This document shows positions 17,479 to 25,684 of a DNA stretch of 64,000 nucleotides, in pieces. Origin of the DNA: Paraburkholderia hiiakae (GTDB lineage Bacteria; Pseudomonadota; Gammaproteobacteria; Burkholderiales; Burkholderiaceae). Numbering within the stretch: the first letter of the stretch is position 1; the number at the start of each line of letters is the position of its first letter. The translations under genes were made by a program, and so were the position numbers. Under the pieces are notes generated by a model. That model made no database searches. It had not been told where the DNA came from and was given only the letters and a program-made list of their open reading frames with translations. The stretch lies in the NCBI RefSeq assembly GCF_904848665.1, contig NZ_CAJHCQ010000010.1, positions 221,285 to 285,284 of the forward strand. Reading direction: 5' to 3'.

Positions 17479-18510
17479 ATGCCCATCAGCGACCATCGAC
17501 TGATCGAAGCGTGGAAGGAAGTGCTCACGCTCTCGCGCCTCGAAGCCGGCCAGACCGTCACGATCCTGACCAGCGCCGCCACGCACCCGCAGACGCTCGC
17601 GTGCGCGCTCATCGCCACGCAGCAGATGGGCGCGATCGTCAATCGGCTCGATCTGCCGCCCGTGAACGGCGACAAAGCGTTCAGCCGCGACTCGCTCGCC
17701 TATCTCGGCACCACACCGCTCACCGGCAATCGCGCGGCCATTGCTGCGCTCAAGGCCAGCGATCTGGTGCTCGATCTCATGACTTTGCTGTTCTCGCCCG
17801 AGCAGCACCACATCCTCAAGTCCGGCACGAAGATCTTGCTGGCCGTCGAGCCGCCCGAAGTGCTCGCGCGCCTCGTACCGACGCTCGAAGACCGCGCGCG
17901 CGTGCTCGCCGCCACGAAGAAGATCGGCGCGGCGCGCGAGATGCGCGTCTCCTCGCCTGCGGGCACGGCGCTCGTGTGCCCACTCGGCGAATTCGGCCCG
18001 ACCGCGGAATACGGTTTCGTCGATGAGCCGGGCCGCTGGGATCACTGGCCCAGCGGTTTCGCGCTGACCTTCCCCGACGACCGCACCGCGCACGGCACCA
18101 TCGTGATCGATCGCGGTGACATCCTGCTGCCGCAAAAACGCTATGTGAACGAGCCGATCGTGCTGACCGTGGAAGGCGGCTACGCCACGAAGATCGAAGG
18201 CGGCGTGGACGCCGCGCTGCTGCGCGACTACATGGAAACGTTCGGCGATCCGGAAGGCTATGCGATCTCGCACATCGGCTGGGGTCTGCAGCCGCGCGCG
18301 CGCTGGTCGACGCTCGGCCTCTACGACCGCGAGGCCACCATCGGCATGGACGCGCGCGCCTTCGAAGGCAACTTCCTGTTCTCGCTCGGACCGAACAACG
18401 AAGGCGGCGGCAGCCGCACCACGACGTGCCACATCGACATTCCACTGCGCGGCTGCACCGTCAAGCTCGACGACGAGACCGTCGTGCGCGACGGCCGCGT
18501 GGTCGCCTGA
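17479..18510 (+). CDS. nicX: 2,5-dihydroxypyridine 5,6-dioxygenase NicX
   Basis: NicX is an Fe(II) extradiol-type ring-cleaving dioxygenase of unusual, aminopeptidase-like fold that opens 2,5-dihydroxypyridine to N-formylmaleamate. The 343-residue sequence keeps the family's metal ligands at the numbering known for the Pseudomonas enzyme: Glu177 (TAEYGF), and His318/Asp320 (TTCHIDIPLRG). A further conserved region is ISHIGWGLQPRARW. The start at 17479 follows a GGAG. The gene is followed by a short tandem repeat and then nicF. All visible features indicate an intact enzyme. Confidence 0.95.
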   Translation: MPISDHRLIEAWKEVLTLSRLEAGQTVTILTSAATHPQTLACALIATQQMGAIVNRLDLPPVNGDKAFSRDSLAYLGTTPLTGNRAAIAALKASDLVLDLMTLLFSPEQHHILKSGTKILLAVEPPEVLARLVPTLEDRARVLAATKKIGAAREMRVSSPAGTALVCPLGEFGPTAEYGFVDEPGRWDHWPSGFALTFPDDRTAHGTIVIDRGDILLPQKRYVNEPIVLTVEGGYATKIEGGVDAALLRDYMETFGDPEGYAISHIGWGLQPRARWSTLGLYDREATIGMDARAFEGNFLFSLGPNNEGGGSRTTTCHIDIPLRGCTVKLDDETVVRDGRVVA

Positions 18511-18540
18511 TCGCAGGATCGCAGGATCGCAGGATCGCCC
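18509..18540. repeat. 8-bp tandem repeat between nicX and nicF
   Basis: The unit GATCGCAG occurs three times in a row from 18509, followed by a partial fourth copy (GATCGC). It begins inside the nicX stop codon and ends 24 bases before nicF. Such a repeat can gain or lose units by slippage; it lies outside the reading frames, so effects would be on nicX/nicF spacing only. Confidence 0.85.
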
Positions 18541-18563
18541 TTCATTTACGCCGGATTCTCAAC

Positions 18564-19208
18564 ATGAACGAACTTTCGCAACACGCCGAAGCGGCGGTTT
18601 ATCGGCAGCAGGGCTTCGGCACGCCGCTACCCGTGCACGGCAACATCGGCCTGCTCATCGTCGACTTCGTGGTCGGGTTCGCCGATCCAGCCACGTTCGG
18701 CGGCGGCAACATCGTGCCCGCCATCGCGCGCACGCAGGAGGCGCTCGCGCTCGCGCGCCAGCATGGCTGGCCGGTTGCGCACAGCCGCATCGTCTACGCA
18801 GCGGACGGCAGCGACGACAACGTGTTCTCGATGAAGGTGCCCGGCATGGCCACGCTCACCGAGGACCATCCGAACAGCGCGATCGTGCCCGAGCTCACGC
18901 CCGCGGCGGGCGAACTCGTGGTGCGCAAGACGGTGCCTTCGGCGTTCTTCGGCACGCAGCTGGCCCCCTGGCTCGCGCAGCGCGCGGTGCAAACGCTGCT
19001 GGTGGCCGGCGCGGTGACGAGCGGCTGCGTACGCGCGAGCGTGGTCGATGCGATGTCGCATGGCTTCCGGCCGCTCGTGCTATCCGACTGCGTGGGCGAC
19101 CGCGCGATCGAGCCCCACAACGCGAATCTCTTCGACATGCAGCAGAAGTACGCGGCGGTGATGCCGCTCGCGCAGGCCATCGCCCAAATCGAGGCGGCGC
19201 GGCGCTGA
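18564..19208 (+). CDS. nicF: Maleamate amidohydrolase NicF
   Basis: NicF hydrolyses maleamate to maleate and ammonia. The 214-residue protein is an isochorismatase-fold cysteine hydrolase with the expected triad Asp34 (LLIVDFVVGF), Lys122 (VVRKTVPSAFFGTQL) and Cys155 (VTSGCVRASVVDA), plus the cis-peptide region before the Cys. I use ATG 18564 (MNELSQHAEAA); the open frame continues upstream into nicX without support. Placed between nicX and the molybdenum subunit gene, it completes conversion of N-formylmaleamate products to maleate for NicE. Confidence 0.94.
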   Translation: MNELSQHAEAAVYRQQGFGTPLPVHGNIGLLIVDFVVGFADPATFGGGNIVPAIARTQEALALARQHGWPVAHSRIVYAADGSDDNVFSMKVPGMATLTEDHPNSAIVPELTPAAGELVVRKTVPSAFFGTQLAPWLAQRAVQTLLVAGAVTSGCVRASVVDAMSHGFRPLVLSDCVGDRAIEPHNANLFDMQQKYAAVMPLAQAIAQIEAARR

Positions 19209-19392
19209 ATGTGCGCGGCATGTGCACAATGCCGGCACTGGCAGCGATGGCCGCCAAGCCTGCGCCGGTATTTGACGCGATGTTTTTGGCCGCATAACGT
19301 CACGCGTGGCCGCGGGTGCCCTGCGTGAAGGCACGCGTGCCTTCGTGCATAGCCGATTGCCGCGCGCCCCGCCCCCACAGGAATTCTCTGCC

Positions 19393-21681
19393 GTGAACCG
19401 CTCCGAACTGCTCGTGCGCGAGAGCTGCCTCACCGTCGTGCGCCAGCCCGCCCCGCCCGTCAAGCCCGCACCCGGGCAGCCGGGCAGCCTCTCGTCGTTC
19501 GTCCCCGCCGTCGCCGAAGTGTTCGTCGCCGTGCTCGACGACGGCCGCCTGCTCGCGTTCAACGGCCACGTCGATCTGGGCACGGGCATTCGCACCTCGC
19601 TTGCACAGATCGTCGCCGAAGAGCTCGACGTGCCTGCTGCGCGCGTGGCGATGCAACTGGGCCACACCGCCGCCACGCCGAATCAGGGGCCGACCATCGC
19701 GAGCGCCTCGATCCAGATCTCCGCGACGCCGCTGCGCTGCGCGGCGGCCCAGGCGCGGCTTGCGCTGCTGCAGCTCGCCGCCGAGCGCTTCGGCGTTGAG
19801 GCGCAGGCGCTCGCGACCGACAACGCCGAAGTGTTTTTTGCCGATGCGCAAACCTCGGGCGACACGCGCCGCGTGAGCTTCGCGGACCTGGTGGCGGGCC
19901 AGCGCATCGCGCTCGATCTTGACCTCAAGACGCCGGTGAAAGATCCGTCGACGTATCGCGTGATCGGCAAGTCGTCGCCGCGCGTCGACATTCCCGCGAA
20001 GGCGACCGGCCAGCTCACTTTCGTCCACGACATACGCGTGCCGGGCATGCTGCACGCGCGCGTGGTGCGGCCGCCCTACACCGGCATCGACAGCGGCGCG
20101 TTCGTCGGCCGTCTGCTCGACGAAGTCGATCGCGATTCCGTCGCGCACGTGCCGGGCTTGCGCGCCGTGGTGGTGCTCGGCGACTTCATCGGCGTAGTGT
20201 GCGAGCGCGAAGAACAGGCGATGCGCGCGGCGCGCGAGTTGCGCGTGAAGTGGAGGCCGCTGCCCGCGCTGCCCTCGCTCGACGACCCGGGCGCCGCGAT
20301 TAAGGCCGCGCCCTCGCAGCGCCGTCCGCTGCTCGAAGAAGGCGACGTAGAGGCCGCGCGCGAGGCGCCGGACACGCAGACGATCTCGCGCACCTACGTG
20401 TGGCCGTTTCAGATGCACGGCTCGATCGGGCCGTCGTGCGCGCTCGCCGACTATCGCGAGGTGGGCAGGGGCCGCATCACCGTCTGGGCGGGCACGCAGA
20501 ATCCGGTCTCGCTGCGCTACGACCTCGCGACGCTCGTAGGCCGCGACGAAGCCGACATCGACATCGTGCGCATGGAGGCGGCAGGCTGCTACGGCCGCAA
20601 TTGCGCCGACGATGTCTGCGGCGACGCGCTCCTGCTTTCGCGCGCCGTCGGTGCGCCGGTGCGCGTGCAACTCACGCGCGGCGACGAACACGCATGGGAG
20701 CCGAAAGGCACAGGCCAGGTCGTGGACGTGACCGGCACCGTGACGCGCGATGGCCGCATGACGGGCTACGACTTCGTCGCGCGCTATCCGTCAAACGATG
20801 CGCCGTTGCTCGCGTCGCTGCTCACGGGCGCGGTCGCGAGCGAACCGCGCATCTTCGAAATGGGCGACCGCACGGCGGTCTCGCCCTACCTGAGCGCGAA
20901 CCGCCGCTTCGTTTGCGAGGATCTCGCGCCGCTCGTGCGCGCATCGTGGCTGCGCGGCGTCTCGGCGCTGCCCAACTCGTTTGCACACGACTCGTTCGCC
21001 GATGAGCTCGCAGCAGTGAGCGGCGTCGACGCGCTCGAATTCCGCCTGCGCCATCTCGACGACACGCGCGCCGCCGAACTGCTCGAGGCCGTGGCCCAGC
21101 GCGCAGGCTGGAAAGCGCGCTCGCCGCGCAGCGAGCCGTTGCGCAGCGGCGAGCGCTATGCGCGCGGCCGCGGCATCGCTTACGCGCGCTACGTACACAG
21201 CCGCTTTCCGGGCTTCGGCGCGGCGTGGTCGGCATGGGTCGCCGACGTGGTGGTTGACCGGGTGACGGGCGAGGTGCGCGTGGAACGCATCACCGTGGGG
21301 CAGGACACGGGCACGATGATCAATCCGGATGGCGTGCGCCATCAGATCCACGGCAACGTGATCCAGGTGCTGAGCCGCTCGCTGAAAGAGCGCGTGCGTT
21401 TCGCCGACGGCAAGGTGGCGAGCCGCGAATGGGGCAGCTATCCGATTCTGACCTTCCCCGAATTGCCCGCCGTGGACGTGGTACTGATGCCGCGCCAGGG
21501 CGAGCCGCCATTGGGGGCGGGCGAATCGGCCTCGGTACCGGGGCCGGCTGCGCTAGCCAATGCGATTTACGACGCGACGGGCGTACGTTTCTGCGCCCCA
21601 CCCTTCACGCCGGACACGATCCGCGCGGGGCTGCGCGAGGCGGGCGTGCTGCTGGAAGCGAAGCACGCGGCGCTTGCCTGA
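19393..21681 (+). CDS. nicB: Nicotinate hydroxylase molybdenum subunit NicB (without cytochrome domain)
   Basis: This subunit binds molybdopterin cytosine dinucleotide and hydroxylates nicotinate at C6. The 762-residue product contains both xanthine-dehydrogenase-type Mo-binding halves: NGHVDLGTGIRTSLAQIVAE, GPTIASASIQ, the hammerhead-like region YRVIGKSSPRVDIPAKATGQ, WPFQMHGSIGPSCALADY, RMEAAGCYGRN, and the C-terminal GAGESASVPGPAALANAIYD with the catalytic glutamate. GTG 19393 is chosen because AGGA lies about 10 bases upstream; GTG 19306 is an alternative. Pseudomonas NicB has a fused cytochrome tail (about 1,190 residues); here that tail is in the gene 11233-13683. Confidence 0.92.
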   Translation: MNRSELLVRESCLTVVRQPAPPVKPAPGQPGSLSSFVPAVAEVFVAVLDDGRLLAFNGHVDLGTGIRTSLAQIVAEELDVPAARVAMQLGHTAATPNQGPTIASASIQISATPLRCAAAQARLALLQLAAERFGVEAQALATDNAEVFFADAQTSGDTRRVSFADLVAGQRIALDLDLKTPVKDPSTYRVIGKSSPRVDIPAKATGQLTFVHDIRVPGMLHARVVRPPYTGIDSGAFVGRLLDEVDRDSVAHVPGLRAVVVLGDFIGVVCEREEQAMRAARELRVKWRPLPALPSLDDPGAAIKAAPSQRRPLLEEGDVEAAREAPDTQTISRTYVWPFQMHGSIGPSCALADYREVGRGRITVWAGTQNPVSLRYDLATLVGRDEADIDIVRMEAAGCYGRNCADDVCGDALLLSRAVGAPVRVQLTRGDEHAWEPKGTGQVVDVTGTVTRDGRMTGYDFVARYPSNDAPLLASLLTGAVASEPRIFEMGDRTAVSPYLSANRRFVCEDLAPLVRASWLRGVSALPNSFAHDSFADELAAVSGVDALEFRLRHLDDTRAAELLEAVAQRAGWKARSPRSEPLRSGERYARGRGIAYARYVHSRFPGFGAAWSAWVADVVVDRVTGEVRVERITVGQDTGTMINPDGVRHQIHGNVIQVLSRSLKERVRFADGKVASREWGSYPILTFPELPAVDVVLMPRQGEPPLGAGESASVPGPAALANAIYDATGVRFCAPPFTPDTIRAGLREAGVLLEAKHAALA

Positions 21682-21748
21682 GTGGCGCTTTTACTGGTCT
21701 TTCTTCTGGATACTCAACGGCGACAGCGAGAACGACACCTCGTGGCGC

Positions 21749-22192
21749 TCATTCGCTGTCCAATTCCATCATCTTGCGCAGCAGGAACAGCAGCCCTACG
21801 CGCTCGCCCGCGTTGAGCGTGCCGTAAGTACGCTCGGTGACCTGCTTCGCGAACGGAACCGTGCGCTCGATCAGCGCGATGCCGGCGGGCGTGGTGCGCA
21901 CGAGCAGCTTGCGGCCGTCGGTGGGGTCTGGCAGGACTTCAATGAGCGCGCGCGTTTTCAGCCGCTCGACCACGCCGCGGATCGTGGCCTGGTCGATGGC
22001 CGTGGCCTTGACGATGTCGTTGAGCGAGCAGCCCTGGGTCTCCTTCACGGCGCAGAGCGTGACGAACTGGGCGGCCGTGAGATCGGAGTCGGGAATCGCT
22101 TCCTGAAAGATGGACGCGTGACGCTGGTAGGCGCGGCGCAGCAAATGGCCCACCTGATCGTGGAAGTCGTAAGAGTCCTTGTGCGACGGCAT
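21749..22192 (-). CDS. nicR: MarR-family repressor NicR
   Basis: NicR represses nicotinate genes until a pathway intermediate (6-hydroxynicotinate in Pseudomonas) binds it. The 147-residue protein starts MPSHKDSYDFHDQVGHLLRR. The winged-helix domain is clear: LTAAQFVTLCAVKET, SLNDIVKATAIDQATIRGVV as the recognition helix region, and the wing DPTDGRKLLVRTTPAG. FHDQVGHLLRRAYQRHASIF at the N-terminus is characteristic of NicR. ATG 22192 gives normal length; the upstream frame extension lacks support. It is divergent from nicT, with a GTGTACAC site 40 bases upstream of its start. Confidence 0.92.
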   Translation of the reverse strand: MPSHKDSYDFHDQVGHLLRRAYQRHASIFQEAIPDSDLTAAQFVTLCAVKETQGCSLNDIVKATAIDQATIRGVVERLKTRALIEVLPDPTDGRKLLVRTTPAGIALIERTVPFAKQVTERTYGTLNAGERVGLLFLLRKMMELDSE

Positions 22193-22761
22193 GAACGTGC
22201 AGCCCTGACGGGCCTTGAGGAAGAAAAATGTAGTGTACACCGTCGAGATAGCCTGACAGTACGCGTGCGACGAGAAGACTTGCCCAATGTCAGCCCGGAG
22301 GCTCTGGAGACGACGCCACGTACAAACGCATCGAGACGTTTGAGCGGTACCACATTGGGGACCCGGTACGATTTGCGTTCGCCCTCCCGCAGCGCGCTGC
22401 GTGCGCCCGCTTACGCACGCAAAGCCCTCGACAGCGCCCAGCGCCCGTGCCGGAAGCACCGTCCGACGATCCAGCGACAACACTGCATATTTGAGCGCAT
22501 ACGCACAAATACCGTGCTTGACGGCACCATTGTGCGTCATTCAAAACGGACAGCCAGCACGAAAAATATACCTGAATTATCAGGTGCCCTCGCGCTTTTC
22601 AGTGTGCCCATATGAAAACCGGAAATGCTTTCCTTTCCCAGGTATTTTAGAGTGTATACGCTTGTATTTTGACATGCTATACATCTACCTGTGAGCGCTC
22701 GATGTGTGCACGCATCGGACGGCCAACCTCAATCCGACTTGTCCCAACCGGGAGTCCATCT
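22193..22761. promoter_or_regulatory. nicR-nicT intergenic region with two candidate NicR sites and a small palindrome
   Basis: This 569-base region has no convincing gene. Near nicR is TAGTGTACACCGTCG (22231-22245). About 100 bases before nicT is TAGAGTGTATACGCTTG (22648-22664), a related sequence with one change in the core. Between them the perfect palindrome ACCTGAATTATCAGGT lies at 22570-22585. The nicT-proximal part is AT-rich and includes TTGACA at 22669. Regulatory roles are inferred from similarity to the nicC/nicE sites. Confidence 0.5.
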
Positions 22762-24072
22762 ATGTCAACCGTGCAATCCGGCACCGCCGCCCTCTCCCCT
22801 GCCGGCGCGCAACACGGCGAGCTATACCGCAAGGTCACGTTCCGCCTGATCACCATCTTTTGTCTGTGTTATTTCGCAGCGTATCTGGACCGGATCAACA
22901 TCGGCCTCGCGAAGCTGCAGATGCTCGACGCGCTCAAGTTCAGCGATACCATCTACGGCTTGGGCGCAGGCCTGTTCTTCGCCGGCTACATTCTGTTCGA
23001 AGTGCCAAGCAATCTGATCCTGCAGCGCGTAGGCGCGAAGCTGTGGATCGCGCGCATCATGATCACGTGGGGCATCCTTTCGGGCGCGACCCTGTTCGTG
23101 ACCACGCCGATGCAGTTCTACATCGTGCGCTTCCTGCTGGGCGTGGCCGAGGCCGGCTTCCTGCCGGGCGTGCTGCTTTATCTCACGCAGTGGTATCCTG
23201 ACGCGCGACGCGCACGCATCGTCGCTCTCTTCATGGTCGGCCTGCCACTCTCCAGCATGATCGGCAGCCCGATCTCCGGCTGGATCATGCGCTTCTTCGA
23301 CGGTGCGCACGGCCTCGGCGGCTGGCAATGGCTTTTCCTGATTGAAGCGTTGCCGTCGATCCTGCTCGGCTTCGCGATCCTGCTCTGGCTGCCCAACAGC
23401 ATCGAGTCGGCGCCGTGGCTCGACGCGCACGAGAAAAAGACACTGCGCGCCAATCTCGACGCCGACCCGGCCGGCAACAAGAGCCATGCGCTCGGCAAGG
23501 CGTTTGTCGATCCGAAGGTGTGGGCGCTCGGCCTGATTGATCTGTGCGTGCTGCTTGGCCTCTACGCCGTGAGCTTCTGGCTGCCTTCCATTCTGCGCGA
23601 TACCGGCGTCAAGGATGCCTACACGATCGGCTGGCTGATGGCCGTGCCCAACGCGGTCGCCGTGATCGGCACGCTCTGGTGCGGCGCGAGCTCGGACCGC
23701 CAGCGCGAGCGCCGCTGGCATATCGTCGTGCCGTTCCTCGTCGCCGCGGTGGCGCTCGTCGTAGCCGCCAGCGGCACGCATGGCACGCTCTCCACGGTGA
23801 TCCTGTTCTCGCTCGTCAATGCAGGGGCGGCAGCGGCGATGCCGGTGGTATGGTCGCTGCCCTCGACCTTCCTCAAGGGCTCCGCGGCGGCGGGCGGCAT
23901 CGCGTTCGCTTGTTCGATTGCGAATCTCGGCGGCTTCGGCAGCACGTATTTCATCGGCTGGCTGCGCGATACGTTCCACTCGCAAAGCGCGGGACTTTAT
24001 GGCTTCGCAGTGTGCATGGTGATCGGAAGCGCGCTCGCGCTGTCGTATCCGAAGAAGGTGGTTAACCGCTGA
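22762..24072 (+). CDS. nicT: Nicotinate MFS transporter NicT
   Basis: NicT is a 12-helix major facilitator transporter of the ACS family that imports nicotinate or a hydroxylated derivative. The 436-residue product shows the ACS/tartrate-porter signatures: CYFAAYLDRINIGLAKLQM in helix 1, GYILFEVPSNLIL in helix 2, RFLLGVAEAGFLPGVLLYLT in helix 4, and LTQWYPDARRARIVALFM. ATG 22762 has GGGAG upstream at good spacing; the longer frame from 22669 is not needed. It is followed by a strong terminator. Position beside nicR and the candidate operator supports nicotinate as substrate. Confidence 0.9.
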   Translation: MSTVQSGTAALSPAGAQHGELYRKVTFRLITIFCLCYFAAYLDRINIGLAKLQMLDALKFSDTIYGLGAGLFFAGYILFEVPSNLILQRVGAKLWIARIMITWGILSGATLFVTTPMQFYIVRFLLGVAEAGFLPGVLLYLTQWYPDARRARIVALFMVGLPLSSMIGSPISGWIMRFFDGAHGLGGWQWLFLIEALPSILLGFAILLWLPNSIESAPWLDAHEKKTLRANLDADPAGNKSHALGKAFVDPKVWALGLIDLCVLLGLYAVSFWLPSILRDTGVKDAYTIGWLMAVPNAVAVIGTLWCGASSDRQRERRWHIVVPFLVAAVALVVAASGTHGTLSTVILFSLVNAGAAAAMPVVWSLPSTFLKGSAAAGGIAFACSIANLGGFGSTYFIGWLRDTFHSQSAGLYGFAVCMVIGSALALSYPKKVVNR

Positions 24073-24086
24073 TTTTCGCGGCACGC

Positions 24087-24120
24087 GGGAAAGGCGCTCG
24101 CCAGGCGCCTTTCCCATCGT
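24087..24120 (+). terminator. Terminator-like hairpin after nicT
   Basis: The perfect 11-base stem GGGAAAGGCGC (24087-24097) pairs with GCGCCTTTCCC (24105-24115) around a 7-base loop, 14 bases after the nicT stop. The T-tract is weak (ATCGTT), so intrinsic termination may be partial, but position and stem strength are convincing. Confidence 0.75.
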
Positions 24121-24500
24121 TATCGCAGTTCACCGTGCCCGCTTCGGGCGCGGCAGCCTTCGAGATTTCCCCTGCCTCAAGGGCGCGCACAGACCCTCCT
24201 GCTGCCCCACGCGCCCCTTTGCGCCCCGCTATCGCGCGACGCACTCCGTTCGCCTGAGCACGCGCCTCGTTCGTCTCGTTCCCCCACAACCTCCGCATCG
24301 CTTCCACGCCCGGCGCAGCGCATCACGACGCGTCCATAGCGACCCGTGTCACACGCCACAACCCAAGGTTTTCCCTGATATTGAGTCGCTTGACTTGTGC
24401 TAATTGGAACCTTAACTTTGCACCTGTTCCTACATGTACTTTTTTATAGAACAGGTTGGCCACTGGAACGGCCCCAATCAACCGGTCACAAGGATCTCCA
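24121..24500. promoter_or_regulatory. Upstream region of second porin, with an 8-bp inverted repeat
   Basis: No gene is supported in these 380 bases. Near the porin lies ACCTGTTC (24422-24429) and its exact inverse GAACAGGT (24449-24456), separated by 19 AT-rich bases. It could be a regulator site (the downstream operon encodes a GntR protein) or a leader stem. A -35-like TTGACT at about 24390 precedes it. Confidence 0.45.
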
Positions 24501-25526
24501 ATGTCCACCCGCCCACTTCGTCACGCTTGCGTTCTCGCTGTCTGCGCGCTGCCGCTCGTTGCACGCGCCGACTCGGGCGTGACGCTGTACGGCATCGTCG
24601 ACGAATTCGTTCAGTACGTGAACACCGGCAACGGCTACACCGCCGCGGTCGGCTCGTCGGGACAGTGGGCGAGCCGCATCGGCCTGCGCGGGCACGAAGA
24701 CATCGGCGGCGGCAACTACGTGGGCTTCGACCTGCAAAACGGCTTCAATCCGAACGATGGCACGTTCGCCTCGCCCGGCTCGATCTTCAACCGCCAGGCG
24801 TGGGTGGGCATCGGCGGCAACTGGGGCGAAGTGCGCCTCGGCCGCCAGAATTCGCCGATCTTCAACGATCAGGGCGGCCTCGATGCGTTTGGCGCCTCGA
24901 CCCAGGCCTCGGGCTTCAGCAACATGATGACCTACGCTGTGCGCACCAGTAACACCGTGTCGTACACGTCGCCGACGATGTCGGGCCTGCAGTTCAGTGT
25001 CTATGTCGGCTTCGGCGACGCGGGAGGCCTGCGCTCCGCGGGCGCGAGCTATCAGGCGGACCTCACCTACGCGAACGGCCCGTTCTCGGCGGTCGCCGCC
25101 ATCCAGGGCGTGCGCAGCCCCGACAACAGCACGCTCGACCACACGGCGGAAGTCGGCGCGTCGTACCAGATCGGCAAGACCACCGTTTATTTGGGCTGGA
25201 GCGGCGCGAAGTGGGACGATCTCGCGCTCGACGTGAACATCTACGGCATTTCCGCGCTGTATCAGCTCACGCCCGCCCAGGCAATTGCGTTCGGCGGCAC
25301 GCTGCTGCACGACGAAACTGGCCAGGGCGACAACGCCCGGCAGATCGCCGCACTCTATACATATACGCTTTCGAAGCGCACCTCGCTGTACGGCGCGGTG
25401 TCGTTCCTGCAGAACCGCGGCGAAGCCTCGTACCGCCTTGCGGGCTCCGCCAACGCGGGCCTGCCGCTCGCCTATGCGGGCGCGGACGCGCGTGGCGTCC
25501 AACTCGGCATCGTCCATCGCTTCTGA
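24501..25526 (+). CDS. Outer-membrane porin preceding nucleoside-type operon
   Basis: This 341-residue Omp32-family porin has a signal peptide (MSTRPLRHACVLAVCALPLV, cut after ARA), mature start DSGVTLYGIVDEFVQYVNTG, strand motifs LRGHEDIGGGNYVGFDLQNG, NRQAWVGIGG, VRLGRQ and the C-terminal RGVQLGIVHRF. It is shorter than the porin at 6183. The GntR gene of the next operon starts 158 bases downstream after a hairpin, so the porin is probably the outer-membrane entry for that operon's substrate. ATG 24501 is preceded by AAGGAT. Family certain; the functional link is inference. Confidence 0.93.
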   Translation: MSTRPLRHACVLAVCALPLVARADSGVTLYGIVDEFVQYVNTGNGYTAAVGSSGQWASRIGLRGHEDIGGGNYVGFDLQNGFNPNDGTFASPGSIFNRQAWVGIGGNWGEVRLGRQNSPIFNDQGGLDAFGASTQASGFSNMMTYAVRTSNTVSYTSPTMSGLQFSVYVGFGDAGGLRSAGASYQADLTYANGPFSAVAAIQGVRSPDNSTLDHTAEVGASYQIGKTTVYLGWSGAKWDDLALDVNIYGISALYQLTPAQAIAFGGTLLHDETGQGDNARQIAALYTYTLSKRTSLYGAVSFLQNRGEASYRLAGSANAGLPLAYAGADARGVQLGIVHRF

Positions 25527-25629
25527 TTCGAACCGTCACGCCGATCATGCTGCGCGCAAGCCGATTCCCCACCCGATGCCACCCGTCAGAAAACATGTGC
25601 ATACTTGTGCCTTTTACAAGGCGCGATGA

Positions 25630-25657
25630 GCGCACCGGCTCCCTCCGGTGCGCATTT
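25630..25657 (+). terminator. Hairpin between porin and GntR gene
   Basis: The perfect 9-base stem GCGCACCGG (25630-25638) and CCGGTGCGC (25645-25653) closes a 6-base loop, followed by ATTT. It lies 104 bases after the porin stop and 32 bases before the GntR ATG. It can be a porin terminator or an attenuator in the leader of the next operon; the short T-run makes either partial. Confidence 0.5.
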
Positions 25658-25684
25658 GCACCGATTGCTCACGGGAGACTGAAG

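Noticed and set aside
16459..18432. Very long minus-strand open frame (657 codons) across nicE, nicD and nicX
   Set aside because: It is the antisense shadow of three well-identified nic genes in GC-rich DNA; its translation is Arg/Ala/His-biased with no domain.
19300..20691. 463-codon minus-strand frame opposite nicB
   Set aside because: Antisense shadow; Arg/His-biased and without motifs, against conserved Mo-domain blocks on the plus strand.
22822..24117. 431-codon minus-strand frame opposite nicT
   Set aside because: Antisense shadow of a clear MFS transporter with a strong terminator on the other strand.
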